The notes under the pieces are model-generated. The model saw nothing but the letters and a program-made list of their open reading frames with translations. It had not been told where the DNA came from and did no database searches. Shown here piece after piece: positions 8,289-17,513 of a DNA stretch of 64,000 nt (its first letter is position 1; each line of letters begins with the position of its first letter). A program made the translations under genes and the position numbers. The DNA comes from JBFWWP01 sp050246115 (GTDB taxonomy: Bacteria > Planctomycetota > UBA8108 > UBA1146 > JAJFFE01): assembly GCA_050246115.1 (NCBI GenBank), contig JBFWWP010000012.1:62001-126000 (forward strand), in the 5' to 3' direction.

Positions 8289-9555
8289 AGAACAACTCGA
8301 TCTGTACCGCCGTGTGGTGGCCGAGGTCTCCCTCCTGCGATGGAGAGTCGAACTCGGGGGTCGTGAACACCTCGGAGATGCTGACGCGAGCGCGCTCGCA
8401 CGGTTCCCAGTGAATGCCGACCCAGAAGTCGGCGACGAACTTGTTTCGGTCGACTTCATGACTGCGTCGAAACGTGTTGCCGTCGAGGAAGATGTTCTGC
8501 AAAACGAAGCGACCCTCGACTCCGGCTGACGCGTAGAGGCGGTGTCGCATAGGCAACAAGGGGCCGCGAATCGCCGTATCGAAGTGCCGGGAGAGGTTCA
8601 GGCCGAACCGCACTTCACCCCCCATTTGAGCGCTGGTCTCGACGTTCCCGAGACGGACTCCGAAGTTCCCCACGAAGTCGGTCTCGAAAGGCTGGAACGT
8701 CGTGGGGTTGTAGTAAGCGCGAAAGTCACGGCGATAGGCCATGACCAGGCCGGGCTCGTCGTGCAGCTGAAAGCGCCACCCGCGCGGCCGTGGCGCATCG
8801 ACGAGACGATGCACTTCGGTCTGGGCCTCCTTTGCCAACGAACTCGGACCTACGACCCCGAGCTGCACTTGCCACGTGTCGAGTCGGTCTTTCAGCGCGT
8901 CTTGATCGAGGCGCAGAATCTGGTGGCTGAAATCCAGATGCAACCAGCCCGCGTACGGCCGATCGCTCGAGACGAGTAGGGGATTGGTGAAGTCCTCCGG
9001 TGTGTACATGTCCTGGCGAAGGAAGACCTCGGTCGCACGCGCGGTACAGAGATCCGGGGCGAAGGGCAGCCACGAGAGTCCGTCTGCAATGGCCCGGGTG
9101 ATGCGGCCGTCGGCGAACGTCCAGCCGAGACCGATCCCGTTGGTGTAGAAGCGATCGCTCTCGGTGAACCAGGAGTCGTTCTCCCACAAGAAGCGGAAGC
9201 GACCTCGTGGCACGCCGAGACCGGTGGTCGGGGTCACTGCCGCCTCCGGTTCGATTCCAAAGCCGTTGTCGGCGTCCGTCTGGGCTAGAACCGCGCCCCA
9301 CAGCGTCGCCCACGATGGAGCCCCCCCGGCGGCCGTCGCGTAACTCAGAGAGTGCACCGCTCGCGGAGTTGGAATCGGCGTTGGATTCGACTCTGGCCAG
9401 TTCGTCGACGCCGGGACCCGCATGATGTCAGGTGCCGGCGCCGCCGGCTCGGCTCGCTCGTCCGCGGACACGGGCTCGGAGGCCGCGGCGCGCGGGGGCG
9501 ACTCGAGCTGGAAGGCCAGCAGTAGCAAAGCCGTGAACCCGATCCGTCGCGTCAA
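8284..9555 (-). CDS. LpxR-family lipid A 3'-O-deacylase-like outer-membrane protein
   Basis: A 423-residue secreted protein of the LpxR/DUF2219 family, 12-stranded outer-membrane barrels that remove the 3'-acyloxyacyl chain of lipid A. Seen here are a signal peptide (residues 1-26), a Pro-rich linker, and then family motifs: FLWENDSWFTESDRFYTNG (Asn/Asp active-site region) and SSDRPYAGWLHL. It ends with alternating strands and terminal IELFF, typical of a barrel C-terminus recognised by BAM. It starts at TTG 9555, fixed by AAGGAGG six bases before it. The presence of the family implies an outer membrane. Whether the cell has lipid A, or the enzyme acts on another lipid, cannot be told here. 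Confidence 0.8.
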   Translation of the reverse strand: MTRRIGFTALLLLAFQLESPPRAAASEPVSADERAEPAAPAPDIMRVPASTNWPESNPTPIPTPRAVHSLSYATAAGGAPSWATLWGAVLAQTDADNGFGIEPEAAVTPTTGLGVPRGRFRFLWENDSWFTESDRFYTNGIGLGWTFADGRITRAIADGLSWLPFAPDLCTARATEVFLRQDMYTPEDFTNPLLVSSDRPYAGWLHLDFSHQILRLDQDALKDRLDTWQVQLGVVGPSSLAKEAQTEVHRLVDAPRPRGWRFQLHDEPGLVMAYRRDFRAYYNPTTFQPFETDFVGNFGVRLGNVETSAQMGGEVRFGLNLSRHFDTAIRGPLLPMRHRLYASAGVEGRFVLQNIFLDGNTFRRSHEVDRNKFVADFWVGIHWEPCERARVSISEVFTTPEFDSPSQEGDLGHHTAVQIELFF

Positions 9556-9885
9556 CTCGAACCTCCTTCGACGGGCATCTCGACATCCCTGGGGCCGATC
9601 TCACCCGCTTTCACCGAGCGAAGCAAGAAGCCGAGTCGGTCCACCGAAGTCGAGTGAAGTTCTCGCGGCGCATCGAGGTCACGTGTCGAGCCAGAACCCG
9701 GCGTCGTGAGGGTTGCGGCGCCGGGGCAGCGGCATTCGTCGCCCCGCCGACGGATCGAGGGCGAAGGGTTCAGGTGTACGTCGGAGCGGACCGCGGGTAC
9801 CCTGAACTCGCAGCGACACTGCAGGAAAACACGAAAACACTCGGGGAAACTGCGGGAAACCGGCCAGCTCGAGATCGGAGGCAAG
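9556..9885. other. Divergent intergenic region
   Basis: This spacer separates the lpxR-like gene (-) from the TldD-like gene (+) and must hold both promoters. An open frame extends from the TldD-like gene back to 9706, but composition and the downstream ribosome site argue it is not translated. The A-rich segment around 9825-9860 is the most promoter-like stretch; no clear -35/-10 pair was found. Confidence 0.3.
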
Positions 9886-11721
9886 ATGATCGAGTCCTAT
9901 GATTGCGGTCGGGGTGGTGTGAGCGTCAGGCCACCGACGAGGCCGCTGGGTCTCCGGGCGTTGTTGGCTCTGGTCTGCGCGTCGACGTGGTGCCTTTCGA
10001 GTTCGCCGGCGCTCGTCCGTGCAACGCCTCCACCGGCGACCGCGGACGCTCCTCGCTTCCATCCACTCGTGAAGGTACTCGAAGACGAGTTGGAGTACTC
10101 GACGACCCACTTGGTGTCGGAGGGTGGGGTCCGTCCGTACTACCTGTCGTACACGATCACCGACGTCGCCGAGGTCGTGATCCGCGCTCAGCTCGGTGCG
10201 CTCTATGGTGACGACAGCGACCGGCGACGGAGCTTGGACGTCGATGTGCGGGTAGGTGACTACACGGTCGACAACACTCGCAAGATCCGCGGCGGGGCGG
10301 GCCGCCGCGCGGCTCGGTTCGGCGGTGGCGCGTCGTTCGTCGGTCTCGAGGACGATCCGGTCGCCATCCAGCACGCGATCTGGGGCGCCACCGACGACGA
10401 GTTCAAGGCCGCGATCGAGACCTACCAGCAAGTCGTGACCAACCAGAAGACGATGGTCGACGAAGACCAGGAAGCCGCGGACTTCTCGCGCGAGGCCCCA
10501 AGTCAGCATGCGGAACCCCTGTGCGAGCTGACGTTGGATCGCGCGGCCTGGGCGCAGCGGGCTCGGAACGTCTCGCGTCTCGCCCTCGCCCATCCTCTGA
10601 TCTACAGCTCCGGCGTGACCGTGACCGGGTCAGCGGAGAACCGATTTCTCGTCACCAGCGAGGGCACTCGGATCCAGACGAGTCGAAAGCTGCTCCGCGT
10701 CGTCGTCAGTGCAGCGACCCGCGCAGAAGACGGCATGGATCTGAGTCAGAGCCACATCTTCGACACGACGAGCGAAGGTGGACTGCCCACCGAGGCAGAG
10801 ATTACGGAGGCCTTCCAGAAAGTCATCGACAAGGTGCTCGCCTTGCGCGCCGCGCCATTGGTCGAGCCCTACACCGGGCCGGCCATTCTGCTGCACCGAG
10901 CCAGCGGCGTGTTCTTTCACGAAATCTTCGGCCATCGCATCGAAGGGCACCGCCAGAAGGACGTCGAGGAGGGCCAAACCTTCACCAAGATGGTCGGGAA
11001 GTCCGTGCTTCCCGGATTCCTGGCCGTGTACGACGACCCGACGCGGAGCACCTTTGGCAATCAGGAGCTGCGAGGTTTCTATCGTTTCGACGATGAAGGC
11101 GTGCCTGCGAGTCGGGTGGACCTCGTGGAAGGAGGGATCCTCAAGCGCTTCCTGCAGAGCCGCTCGCCCCTCGCAGGGTTCCCCCAGTCCAATGGTCACG
11201 GCCGGCGCGAACCCGGACGCGACGTCGTTTCGCGCCAAGCGAATCTCATCGTCGAATCGACGAACGTCGTACCCTTCGACCGCCTCCGCGCCCTGCTCCT
11301 CGAGGAGTGCAAGAAGCAGGACAAGCCCTTCGGCTTTCTCTTCGAGGATATCACCGGTGGCTTCACCACGACGCAGCGCAGTGGTCCGCAAGCCTTCAAG
11401 GTGCTGCCGGTCGTGGTCTATCGCGTGTACGTCGACGGGCGGCCCGACGAACTGGTAAGAGGCGTCGACATCGTCGGCACGCCGCTCTCGTGCTTCTCGA
11501 AGATCCTGTGCACCGCCGACGATCCAGCAGTTTTCAACGGCTCGTGTGGTGCGGAGTCGGGCTGGGTCCCCGTGTCGGCGATTTCGCCGAGCATTCTCGT
11601 GGAGCAGATCGAGATCGAGAAGCGGGAGCGTTCCCAGGAGCGTTTGCCGATTCTGGCGTCGCCGGTGGCCGAGAGCGAAGCCGCTCCGGCGAAGTCGACT
11701 TCCGATCAGGAGGGATTCTAG
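9886..11721 (+). CDS. Secreted TldD-like zinc metalloprotease
   Basis: A 611-residue member of the TldD/PmbA family (peptidase U62). The zinc site HEIFGHRIEGH (HExxxH type) lies near residue 345, followed by the family-typical GQTFTKM. The C-terminal part has the usual beta-rich TldD fold. Unlike the cytosolic E. coli TldD, it carries a probable signal peptide (GLRALLALVCASTWCLSS about residues 24-41), so it likely works outside the cytoplasm. GGAGG just before ATG 9886 sets the start. A Gly/Arg-rich loop (RGGAGRRAARFGGG) interrupts the N-terminal domain near residue 135. It is followed after 2 bp by a homologous partner lacking the zinc motif, so the two probably form a heterodimer. The substrate is unknown. 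Confidence 0.85.
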   Translation: MIESYDCGRGGVSVRPPTRPLGLRALLALVCASTWCLSSSPALVRATPPPATADAPRFHPLVKVLEDELEYSTTHLVSEGGVRPYYLSYTITDVAEVVIRAQLGALYGDDSDRRRSLDVDVRVGDYTVDNTRKIRGGAGRRAARFGGGASFVGLEDDPVAIQHAIWGATDDEFKAAIETYQQVVTNQKTMVDEDQEAADFSREAPSQHAEPLCELTLDRAAWAQRARNVSRLALAHPLIYSSGVTVTGSAENRFLVTSEGTRIQTSRKLLRVVVSAATRAEDGMDLSQSHIFDTTSEGGLPTEAEITEAFQKVIDKVLALRAAPLVEPYTGPAILLHRASGVFFHEIFGHRIEGHRQKDVEEGQTFTKMVGKSVLPGFLAVYDDPTRSTFGNQELRGFYRFDDEGVPASRVDLVEGGILKRFLQSRSPLAGFPQSNGHGRREPGRDVVSRQANLIVESTNVVPFDRLRALLLEECKKQDKPFGFLFEDITGGFTTTQRSGPQAFKVLPVVVYRVYVDGRPDELVRGVDIVGTPLSCFSKILCTADDPAVFNGSCGAESGWVPVSAISPSILVEQIEIEKRERSQERLPILASPVAESEAAPAKSTSDQEGF

Positions 11722-11723
11722 TC

Positions 11724-13460
11724 ATGCACATCGCCAAGCGGGTTGCGATCGGACTCTTCTCTTGTGCCGCGGCTCTGCCGACGTACGCAACCGACGAGAT
11801 TCCCGCGACCGACAACGTGTTGCGAGCCCTCGTGGACGAGTTGCAACGTTCCCTGACGCTGCAGCTCGAGGACCTCGAGAAACCCTACTTCATCCAATAC
11901 TCCGTCGATGAAGTCCGGGCCGTGCGAATCGCCGGTAGCTACGGCGCGCTCGTTGGCTCGAGCGATGAAACGTCGCGTCGCTTCCAGTGCCAAGTGCGAG
12001 TGGGCTCCCCAGAACTCGACAACACGAACTTCCGCGGCGGCGGAGTCGGAGGACGTGGCGCGCGTGGCGGCCGGGGCGGCGGTGCGTTCGGGGGGGCTGC
12101 GGCGCTACCGATCGACGATGACTACACGGCCATTCGGCAGGCGATCTGGCGGGTGACGGACAGCGCCTATCGCGACGCGGTCGAGACCTTGACCCAGAAG
12201 CGCGCCTACATGGAGGACAAGAAGACCGACGAACGTGCCGCAGACTTCAGTGCGGCGGATCCGGTCGTGGCCTTGGAGACCCGACGAGAGTTCACGGTCG
12301 ATCGGGCACGTTGGGAGGACTACGTTCGCAAGATCTCGGCACGATTTCGCGAGTACCCGCACATTCTCGACGCGAACGTCAGTCTCTCCTTGGGGTCCGA
12401 GAACAAGTACTTGATCAACTCCGAGGGAACCCAGCTGCGCCGGGGCGAAGGCGCTGTGATGCTGCGGACGACGGCCTTCCTCCAAGCGGAGGATGGGCAA
12501 CGGCTGGGTGATGGTTGCACCTATCTCGGCGAGTCCCCAGAAGACTTGCCGAGTATCGAGGTAGTTCTGGCCGATCTCGACCAGCTGGCAGCGAAGCTCG
12601 GGCGATTGGCGAAAGCGCCGGTGCTCGAAGACTATTCTGGCCCGGTGTTGTTCGATGGCGTCGCCGCGGGCCAGTTTCTCGAGAGCCTGCTCGCTAGTGG
12701 ACTGGCCGGCCAGCCGGACGCCGTCGGGGTGCAAAGGCGTCGGCAAGCGACCACCGAGAACCTCGAGAGCCAGCTGGGCAAACGGATCCTACCCGCCGGA
12801 TTCCAGGTGTACGACAACCCCACCGAGCCGCGGCACGGAAGCCAGTGGTTGGCAGGGCACTTTCGCTTCGATGAAGAGGGAGTCGCGGCTCAGCGCGTGA
12901 GTTTGGTCGAGGACGGTAAGCTCGTGAATCTCCTGATGAGTCGGGTACCCACGCGCGAGCGCTCCGGCAGCAATGGTCATGCGCGCGCGGGAGCGCGGGC
13001 CGGCATTGGCAACCTGTTCGTGACCGACAGCGGTGGGGTTGCGCGGGCCGAACTCCTCGAGTCACTCCTCGAACTCGCGGAAGCCGAAGGGCTCGAGTAC
13101 GCGATTCGCGTCACCGCGCTGGCTCCGGCGTTCGGAGGGGGGCAGGATCTGCGGGCCCTTCTGGCGCGCGCACAAGGCGGGGCTGGCGGCCGCTTGAACG
13201 ACCCGCTCTACGTGTACAAGGTTTTCGTCGACGACGGCCGCGAGGAGTTGGTTCGGGGGTGTGAGTTCGGCGAAGTGACGTTGCGAGCCCTGAAACGCAT
13301 CGAGGCTGCCGGCGATACGCCAACGGTTCACAACGACGCGCTGCGAGGGACTGCGATCATCGCTCCACCTCTCCTGGTGAGCGAGATGGAGTTGGCCAAG
13401 ATCCAGGCGGAGAACGACACCAAGCCCATTCTGGAAGCGCCGCACCAACGGCAACGATAG
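11724..13460 (+). CDS. Secreted TldE/PmbA-like partner without zinc site
   Basis: A 578-residue homologue of the preceding gene. It has the same N-terminal pattern (YFIQYSVDEV versus YYLSYTITDV) and a similar C-terminus (VYKVFVDDGREELVRGCEFG). Where the upstream protein has HEIFGH this one reads LESLLASG, so it cannot bind zinc in the same way. This matches the TldD-TldE logic, in which an inactive subunit completes the active site. A short signal peptide (residues 1-20) indicates export. AGGAGGG precedes ATG 11724, which comes only 2 bp after the previous stop, so the pair should be co-translated. A long Gly/Arg-rich insert (near residues 99-120) lies at the position of the shorter loop in the partner. 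Confidence 0.8.
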   Translation: MHIAKRVAIGLFSCAAALPTYATDEIPATDNVLRALVDELQRSLTLQLEDLEKPYFIQYSVDEVRAVRIAGSYGALVGSSDETSRRFQCQVRVGSPELDNTNFRGGGVGGRGARGGRGGGAFGGAAALPIDDDYTAIRQAIWRVTDSAYRDAVETLTQKRAYMEDKKTDERAADFSAADPVVALETRREFTVDRARWEDYVRKISARFREYPHILDANVSLSLGSENKYLINSEGTQLRRGEGAVMLRTTAFLQAEDGQRLGDGCTYLGESPEDLPSIEVVLADLDQLAAKLGRLAKAPVLEDYSGPVLFDGVAAGQFLESLLASGLAGQPDAVGVQRRRQATTENLESQLGKRILPAGFQVYDNPTEPRHGSQWLAGHFRFDEEGVAAQRVSLVEDGKLVNLLMSRVPTRERSGSNGHARAGARAGIGNLFVTDSGGVARAELLESLLELAEAEGLEYAIRVTALAPAFGGGQDLRALLARAQGGAGGRLNDPLYVYKVFVDDGREELVRGCEFGEVTLRALKRIEAAGDTPTVHNDALRGTAIIAPPLLVSEMELAKIQAENDTKPILEAPHQRQR

Positions 13461-13544
13461 TCCCAAGGCAAGCGCGAGCCGCGACTCTTCAGCGTCAGAC
13501 CGCGAGCGAGCCCGTGGCGGAGAGAGTCCTGTCCGCTGCGTGCG

Positions 13545-15485
13545 TCAGGGATAGAAGCGGATGATCAGTAGTCCGGCTGAGCCGGCGGCCACGTAGAGTT
13601 CGCGTCCGTACGTGCGGATCCGGCGCGCCGCGCTCGGCAGCGATAGGCTGCCGAGTCGCGTCATGGGGTCGGGGTCGTGGGTCGCCACGATGTGAAGACG
13701 TTGGCCATCGTCGAGGGCCAAGACGAGGTCGCCGGAACGGAACACGCGCGTCGTGTTCGCACCGAGGTCGAGGACGCCGCCGAGGCGTGAGCCGGCCGTG
13801 GGGTTGATGCGAACCGCGCGAACCCCAGCGACCCCTGCCGCGACCACGGCCGTGCGGTGGTCCAAGGCGACCACGTCGCGCGCGCTCACTGGGATGGGCA
13901 AGATCTCCACGAAAGCCGGCGCGAAAGGCTCGCGGAGGTCCAACACCCGCAGGTCCGTGCCGCCCACGGAGTAGGCGAGTCGGGCCTCGAGGTCGATATC
14001 GAAGCCCTCACCGCCGCCAGGGTTGTTGGACGCGATCCCGGTGGTGAGCGCAGGAACGCGGACATCCAGCACCTGCAGCCCGCCGCCACCGGTGTCCACG
14101 AACAGCGCGCTTCCCGAACGCCAGAGTTCGCCTGCGGAGCCAATGCCGCCGACGCTCCGGATGACACTTGGGCTCGCCGGGTCGGCGACGTCGACCACCT
14201 GCACGCCGCTGCCCGCGTCGCCGACGAAGGCGAACTCGTCGTGGACGAGCACTCCATCTGCGCTGCTCGGTAGAGCGAGCTGGCCGAGCAAGCGGTCCGC
14301 GAACGCTGCCCGCGGCGTCGTTTCGAGGATGATCAAGCCGGCGGCGCCATGAGCGACGTACAGCCGGCCGTCGTCGAGCACGACGTCGGACACGGAACCA
14401 CCGGTTGGGGCCACCAAGGTCTGCACGATGGTGGGCTCGAGGGCGAGGAGTCGTCCCGGCTGACCGCCGATCGCGACCCCGGCCCCGGAGTCGGCCGCAG
14501 CAAAGGGAGGTTCGGCGGACAACACTCGTAGGGTGTCGTCGACCGCGACCGAGATCAGCACCTGATCCAAGTAGGCGTTCACGGCAACCCCCTCGGCGGC
14601 GTTGGCGAGCGCGATCGGAGAGTCGGCCTCCTCCGTGGGCGTCGAACTCGACGAGAACACGCGCACGTCGGCGGTGTTGCGGTTGGCGACGAAGAGCAGG
14701 TCTCGGCCCGCGTGGCGAGCCAGTTGTGTGGGGGCGGCGAGGCCGGTGATCGACGGGAGTACGACGGCGTTGGCTACGTCGAAGATGGCCACGGAGTCGT
14801 TGTCGAGGCATGCTGCGAACACCAACGCGCTCTGGGGGTCGACCTCGAGGTCAACGGGACCGGCGTCGATGGCGAACGGAGAACCCGCGGCGATCGCGAA
14901 CGGCGTGGCGGCGTCGAACACGCTCAAGGTTCCCGCAACGCGGTGGGCGACGACCACGGTGTCGCTGACGAGCGCCAGATCGGTCGGTTCGGTACCCACG
15001 GGAATCGGTGAGCCCGGCGACTGCGCGAACGGCGAATCGGCGGAGAAGACCGAGACGGAGTCCGCGTCGCGATTGGCTACGAACACCTGCCCACCCGTGC
15101 TGTCGACCAGCACCGCGGTCGGCCGGGTGCCGACGCCGGGGGTCACGATGGCAACGACCTGGAAGCTGCTCGCGTCATATACGATGACTTCATCCTGGTC
15201 CGGATGCGTGACCCAGAGATGATTGCGAGACGGATCAAGGGCCAGCTGCCCGACGCCGCGGCCACCGAGGTCCAACGGTCCCGCGACTCCTCCCGTGCTC
15301 GGGTCATGGGCGTCCAGAATGCGGAGGCTCGCATCGCCGCGGTCGACGACGAACACTCGGGCCTCAGGACGCGCGGGTGACAGCGCGCCGACCACGGTCA
15401 CCGGCGTGCTACTCCCGGACCGATCACAGCCGGCGGTCGAACCGATGGTCCAGGCGAGGGCGAGAGCAAGGGCCGCAAGCCTCAT
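13545..15485 (-). CDS. Beta-propeller lipoprotein (YVTN/LVIVD-type repeats)
   Basis: A protein of about 646 residues that starts most plausibly at ATG 15485, giving a 20-residue lipoprotein signal ending STAGC (lipobox). Longer starts up to 15623 are open but would bury the signal. The mature part consists of two runs of beta-propeller repeats. The first is of the 40-residue YVTN type (repeats of VFVANRDADSVSVFSADSPF-like units, residues 45-340). The second resembles LVIVD repeats (DVVLDDGRLYVAHGAAGLII, then GVQVVDVADPASP and LRVLDLREPFAPAFVE). Such propellers are surface or periplasmic binding scaffolds. It lies downstream of the secretin gene in the same direction and may be co-transcribed with it. 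Confidence 0.7.
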   Translation of the reverse strand: MRLAALALALAWTIGSTAGCDRSGSSTPVTVVGALSPARPEARVFVVDRGDASLRILDAHDPSTGGVAGPLDLGGRGVGQLALDPSRNHLWVTHPDQDEVIVYDASSFQVVAIVTPGVGTRPTAVLVDSTGGQVFVANRDADSVSVFSADSPFAQSPGSPIPVGTEPTDLALVSDTVVVAHRVAGTLSVFDAATPFAIAAGSPFAIDAGPVDLEVDPQSALVFAACLDNDSVAIFDVANAVVLPSITGLAAPTQLARHAGRDLLFVANRNTADVRVFSSSSTPTEEADSPIALANAAEGVAVNAYLDQVLISVAVDDTLRVLSAEPPFAAADSGAGVAIGGQPGRLLALEPTIVQTLVAPTGGSVSDVVLDDGRLYVAHGAAGLIILETTPRAAFADRLLGQLALPSSADGVLVHDEFAFVGDAGSGVQVVDVADPASPSVIRSVGGIGSAGELWRSGSALFVDTGGGGLQVLDVRVPALTTGIASNNPGGGEGFDIDLEARLAYSVGGTDLRVLDLREPFAPAFVEILPIPVSARDVVALDHRTAVVAAGVAGVRAVRINPTAGSRLGGVLDLGANTTRVFRSGDLVLALDDGQRLHIVATHDPDPMTRLGSLSLPSAARRIRTYGRELYVAAGSAGLLIIRFYP

Positions 15486-15632
15486 GCGCGGGGGCTGTGT
15501 CGGGACCCCATGGGTGGTCGCGCCGTGAATCGGTGTTGGGCGGACGTGCGACATCGCATCTCGTTCGTTCGCGTCTGTGCCGGCGGCGAGTCCGAGATGA
15601 ACCCTGCGGGCTCGTTGCGGCACGGGGAGACG

Positions 15633-16985
15633 TCAGTCCTCGTAACTATCGTCATCCGGTGGATAGAGAATGTTTCCGCTGTACTGGCCTTGGTCGTTGG
15701 TGATTCTTGGGGTGATGACGAAGTACAAGCGGGTGGTCACGGTCTCCTCCCGAACGGAGCGGAACAGGTGCTTGATGAGCGGGATCGAGCCCAGGATGGG
15801 GATCCGGGTCTCGATCTCGACGATCTGCTTGGAGTTGAGCCCGCCGATGACCAGGGAATGGCCGTTCTTGACCATGACGATCGTGTCGGCGTTGCGATTC
15901 GAGATGATCGGGCTCGTCACGCCGCCGGCTGTGGTCGAGGTCGTGAAGCCCGTCACGACCGAAACATCCGGCTTCACGTGGAGCTGAATGTCATCCTCGC
16001 CGAGTACGGTGGGGGTGATCTCGAGCACCACACCCGTTTGCTCGAACTGCGTGTCCACGGTGACCGCGTTGTTGACGATTCGCGCGGTTTGCACCGGGGT
16101 TCTCTCACCCGTGACGACCTTGCCGGTGAAGCCGCTGAGAACACTCAAGGTGGGCTCGGCGATGATCTTCGTGTTCTCCTTGCGGGCCAGGGCCTCGAAG
16201 ATGATGTTGATCAGCAGTTCGTCCTGAATCGTTCCGAAGTTCAACAGCCCGCCCTGGAAGCCGACCGCGCCGCCGCCGGTCACCGACTCGATGAAGGTAC
16301 GCGTGTTGAATTTGGACGTCGCGGTGTCGAACAGCGTGAGTTCGTTGAAGTCCTCTTCGGTGAAAGTCGTGGTGGCACCGACCTCGAAGTCGTCGCTGAT
16401 GACCACCTCGGCGATCTTGGCCTCGATTTCGACCTGAGGGATGCGGGTCTCGAGCTTGGTCAAGAAGTCCTCAATGACGGGGACGTTGGCCTCGGTATCC
16501 TGAACGAACAGCAAGTCGAGCCCACCCTCGGGTTTGCCGGTGTTGGTGAAGAACGAGGAGAAGTGTTTCACCTTGAGCGTCGGGCTCTTGAGGAACTCGT
16601 TGAGCATTTGCTCGTAAACCGCGCCGCGGCCGGAGGGGACGTAGTAGGCCTTCTGGACTTCGCCCTCGGGGGGCGTGCCGTAGTCGAAACCACGGCGTGC
16701 TGCCGAAGTCTGGGCGAGGCCAACCCCCGAGTATCGCGGCGAATTCGTCTCGGTGCGCACTTCGGCGTCCGGGATCAAGAGCGCCTTCTCGCAGCCGGGC
16801 GCGGCTCCGAGGACTAGGGCGAACACGCACGTGAGCCGGAAGGCGGAGCCCACCCCGGCGACCCGACTCGGAGCTGAATCGAGAGGTGCGGACTGGATCG
16901 ACCCTGCGGCGGCCGCGGGCCGAGGACCTCGCCGGTCGATCCCATGTGCAAGCTTCAACGCGCGAACGCCATCGTCTTGCGCCAT
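15633..16985 (-). CDS. Small secretin (GspD/PilQ-like), probable lipoprotein
   Basis: A 450-residue protein whose C-terminal 250 residues are a secretin domain, the outer-membrane ring of type II secretion or type IV pilus machines. Typical motifs are TKIIAEPTLSVLSGFTGKVVTGERTPV, GVVLEITPTVLGEDDIQLHV, and NGHSLVIGGLNSKQIVE followed by PILGSIPLIKHLFR. A lipobox-like APGC at Cys65 follows a long basic N-region, so it may be anchored by lipid. Only one short N-domain (residues 95-190) precedes the ring, against three or four in GspD. GAGG lies nine bases before ATG 16985. No pilus gene is adjacent; prepilin and ATPase genes lie 14-47 kb away on the other strand. Confidence 0.85.
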   Translation of the reverse strand: MAQDDGVRALKLAHGIDRRGPRPAAAAGSIQSAPLDSAPSRVAGVGSAFRLTCVFALVLGAAPGCEKALLIPDAEVRTETNSPRYSGVGLAQTSAARRGFDYGTPPEGEVQKAYYVPSGRGAVYEQMLNEFLKSPTLKVKHFSSFFTNTGKPEGGLDLLFVQDTEANVPVIEDFLTKLETRIPQVEIEAKIAEVVISDDFEVGATTTFTEEDFNELTLFDTATSKFNTRTFIESVTGGGAVGFQGGLLNFGTIQDELLINIIFEALARKENTKIIAEPTLSVLSGFTGKVVTGERTPVQTARIVNNAVTVDTQFEQTGVVLEITPTVLGEDDIQLHVKPDVSVVTGFTTSTTAGGVTSPIISNRNADTIVMVKNGHSLVIGGLNSKQIVEIETRIPILGSIPLIKHLFRSVREETVTTRLYFVITPRITNDQGQYSGNILYPPDDDSYED

Positions 16986-17105
16986 CGGGCTAGCCTCACC
17001 GGAGTCGACTCGCTGGAACTCTCAACAAGGGGTCTTTCCGCCACCGAACCGAGCGTCTTCGAGAGTCCTGAGCCCGTGAAGGTGCGGCCCCCCGAGAGCA
17101 CTCCC

Positions 17106-17513
17106 TCACGGGGTTCCACCGAGTTTCTTGATGGCGTCGTTGGTGAGCTCGGGGAGGACGACGCCCCGGGGAGGGACGATCGCCGTGGTCTCGGCAACGA
17201 GGTCCACGCCCTTCTTCTCCGCCACTTCCTTGACGATCTTGCGGAAGTGCTGGGTGCCTTCTTGGGCGAGTACGATGTACTCCGCGTCCGTCTTCTTGAG
17301 GCCCTTGGCCTTGATCTGCTTGTACTCCGGAATGTGCGCGGTGACCTTGGCGAACTCGATGACTCCCGCGTTCTTGAACGACTCCGGTTTGCCGAAGTAG
17401 ACCTGTGTTCGGTCGAGGATCGCGATCTTGCCGGTGGCGTCGAGGGTCCCCGCCAGCGTGAGGGCGGTTACCAACACGATCCCAAAACTCGGAAGACGAA
17501 AGTGACTGAGCAT
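17106..17513 (-). CDS. OmpH/Skp-like periplasmic chaperone
   Basis: A 135-residue protein with a signal peptide (residues 1-27), then GKIAILDRTQVYFGKPESF, a charged helical middle and the end PELTNDAIKKL. The start of the mature part and the terminal TxxxIKxL motif resemble OmpH/Skp chaperones, which hold unfolded outer-membrane proteins in the periplasm. The coiled-coil arms are shorter than in Skp. GAGGAGGG four bases before ATG 17513 fixes the start, and the longer open frame to 17558 is not needed. It lies upstream of the secretin on the same strand, which could be one of its clients. The assignment rests on local similarity only. Confidence 0.5.
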   Translation of the reverse strand: MLSHFRLPSFGIVLVTALTLAGTLDATGKIAILDRTQVYFGKPESFKNAGVIEFAKVTAHIPEYKQIKAKGLKKTDAEYIVLAQEGTQHFRKIVKEVAEKKGVDLVAETTAIVPPRGVVLPELTNDAIKKLGGTP

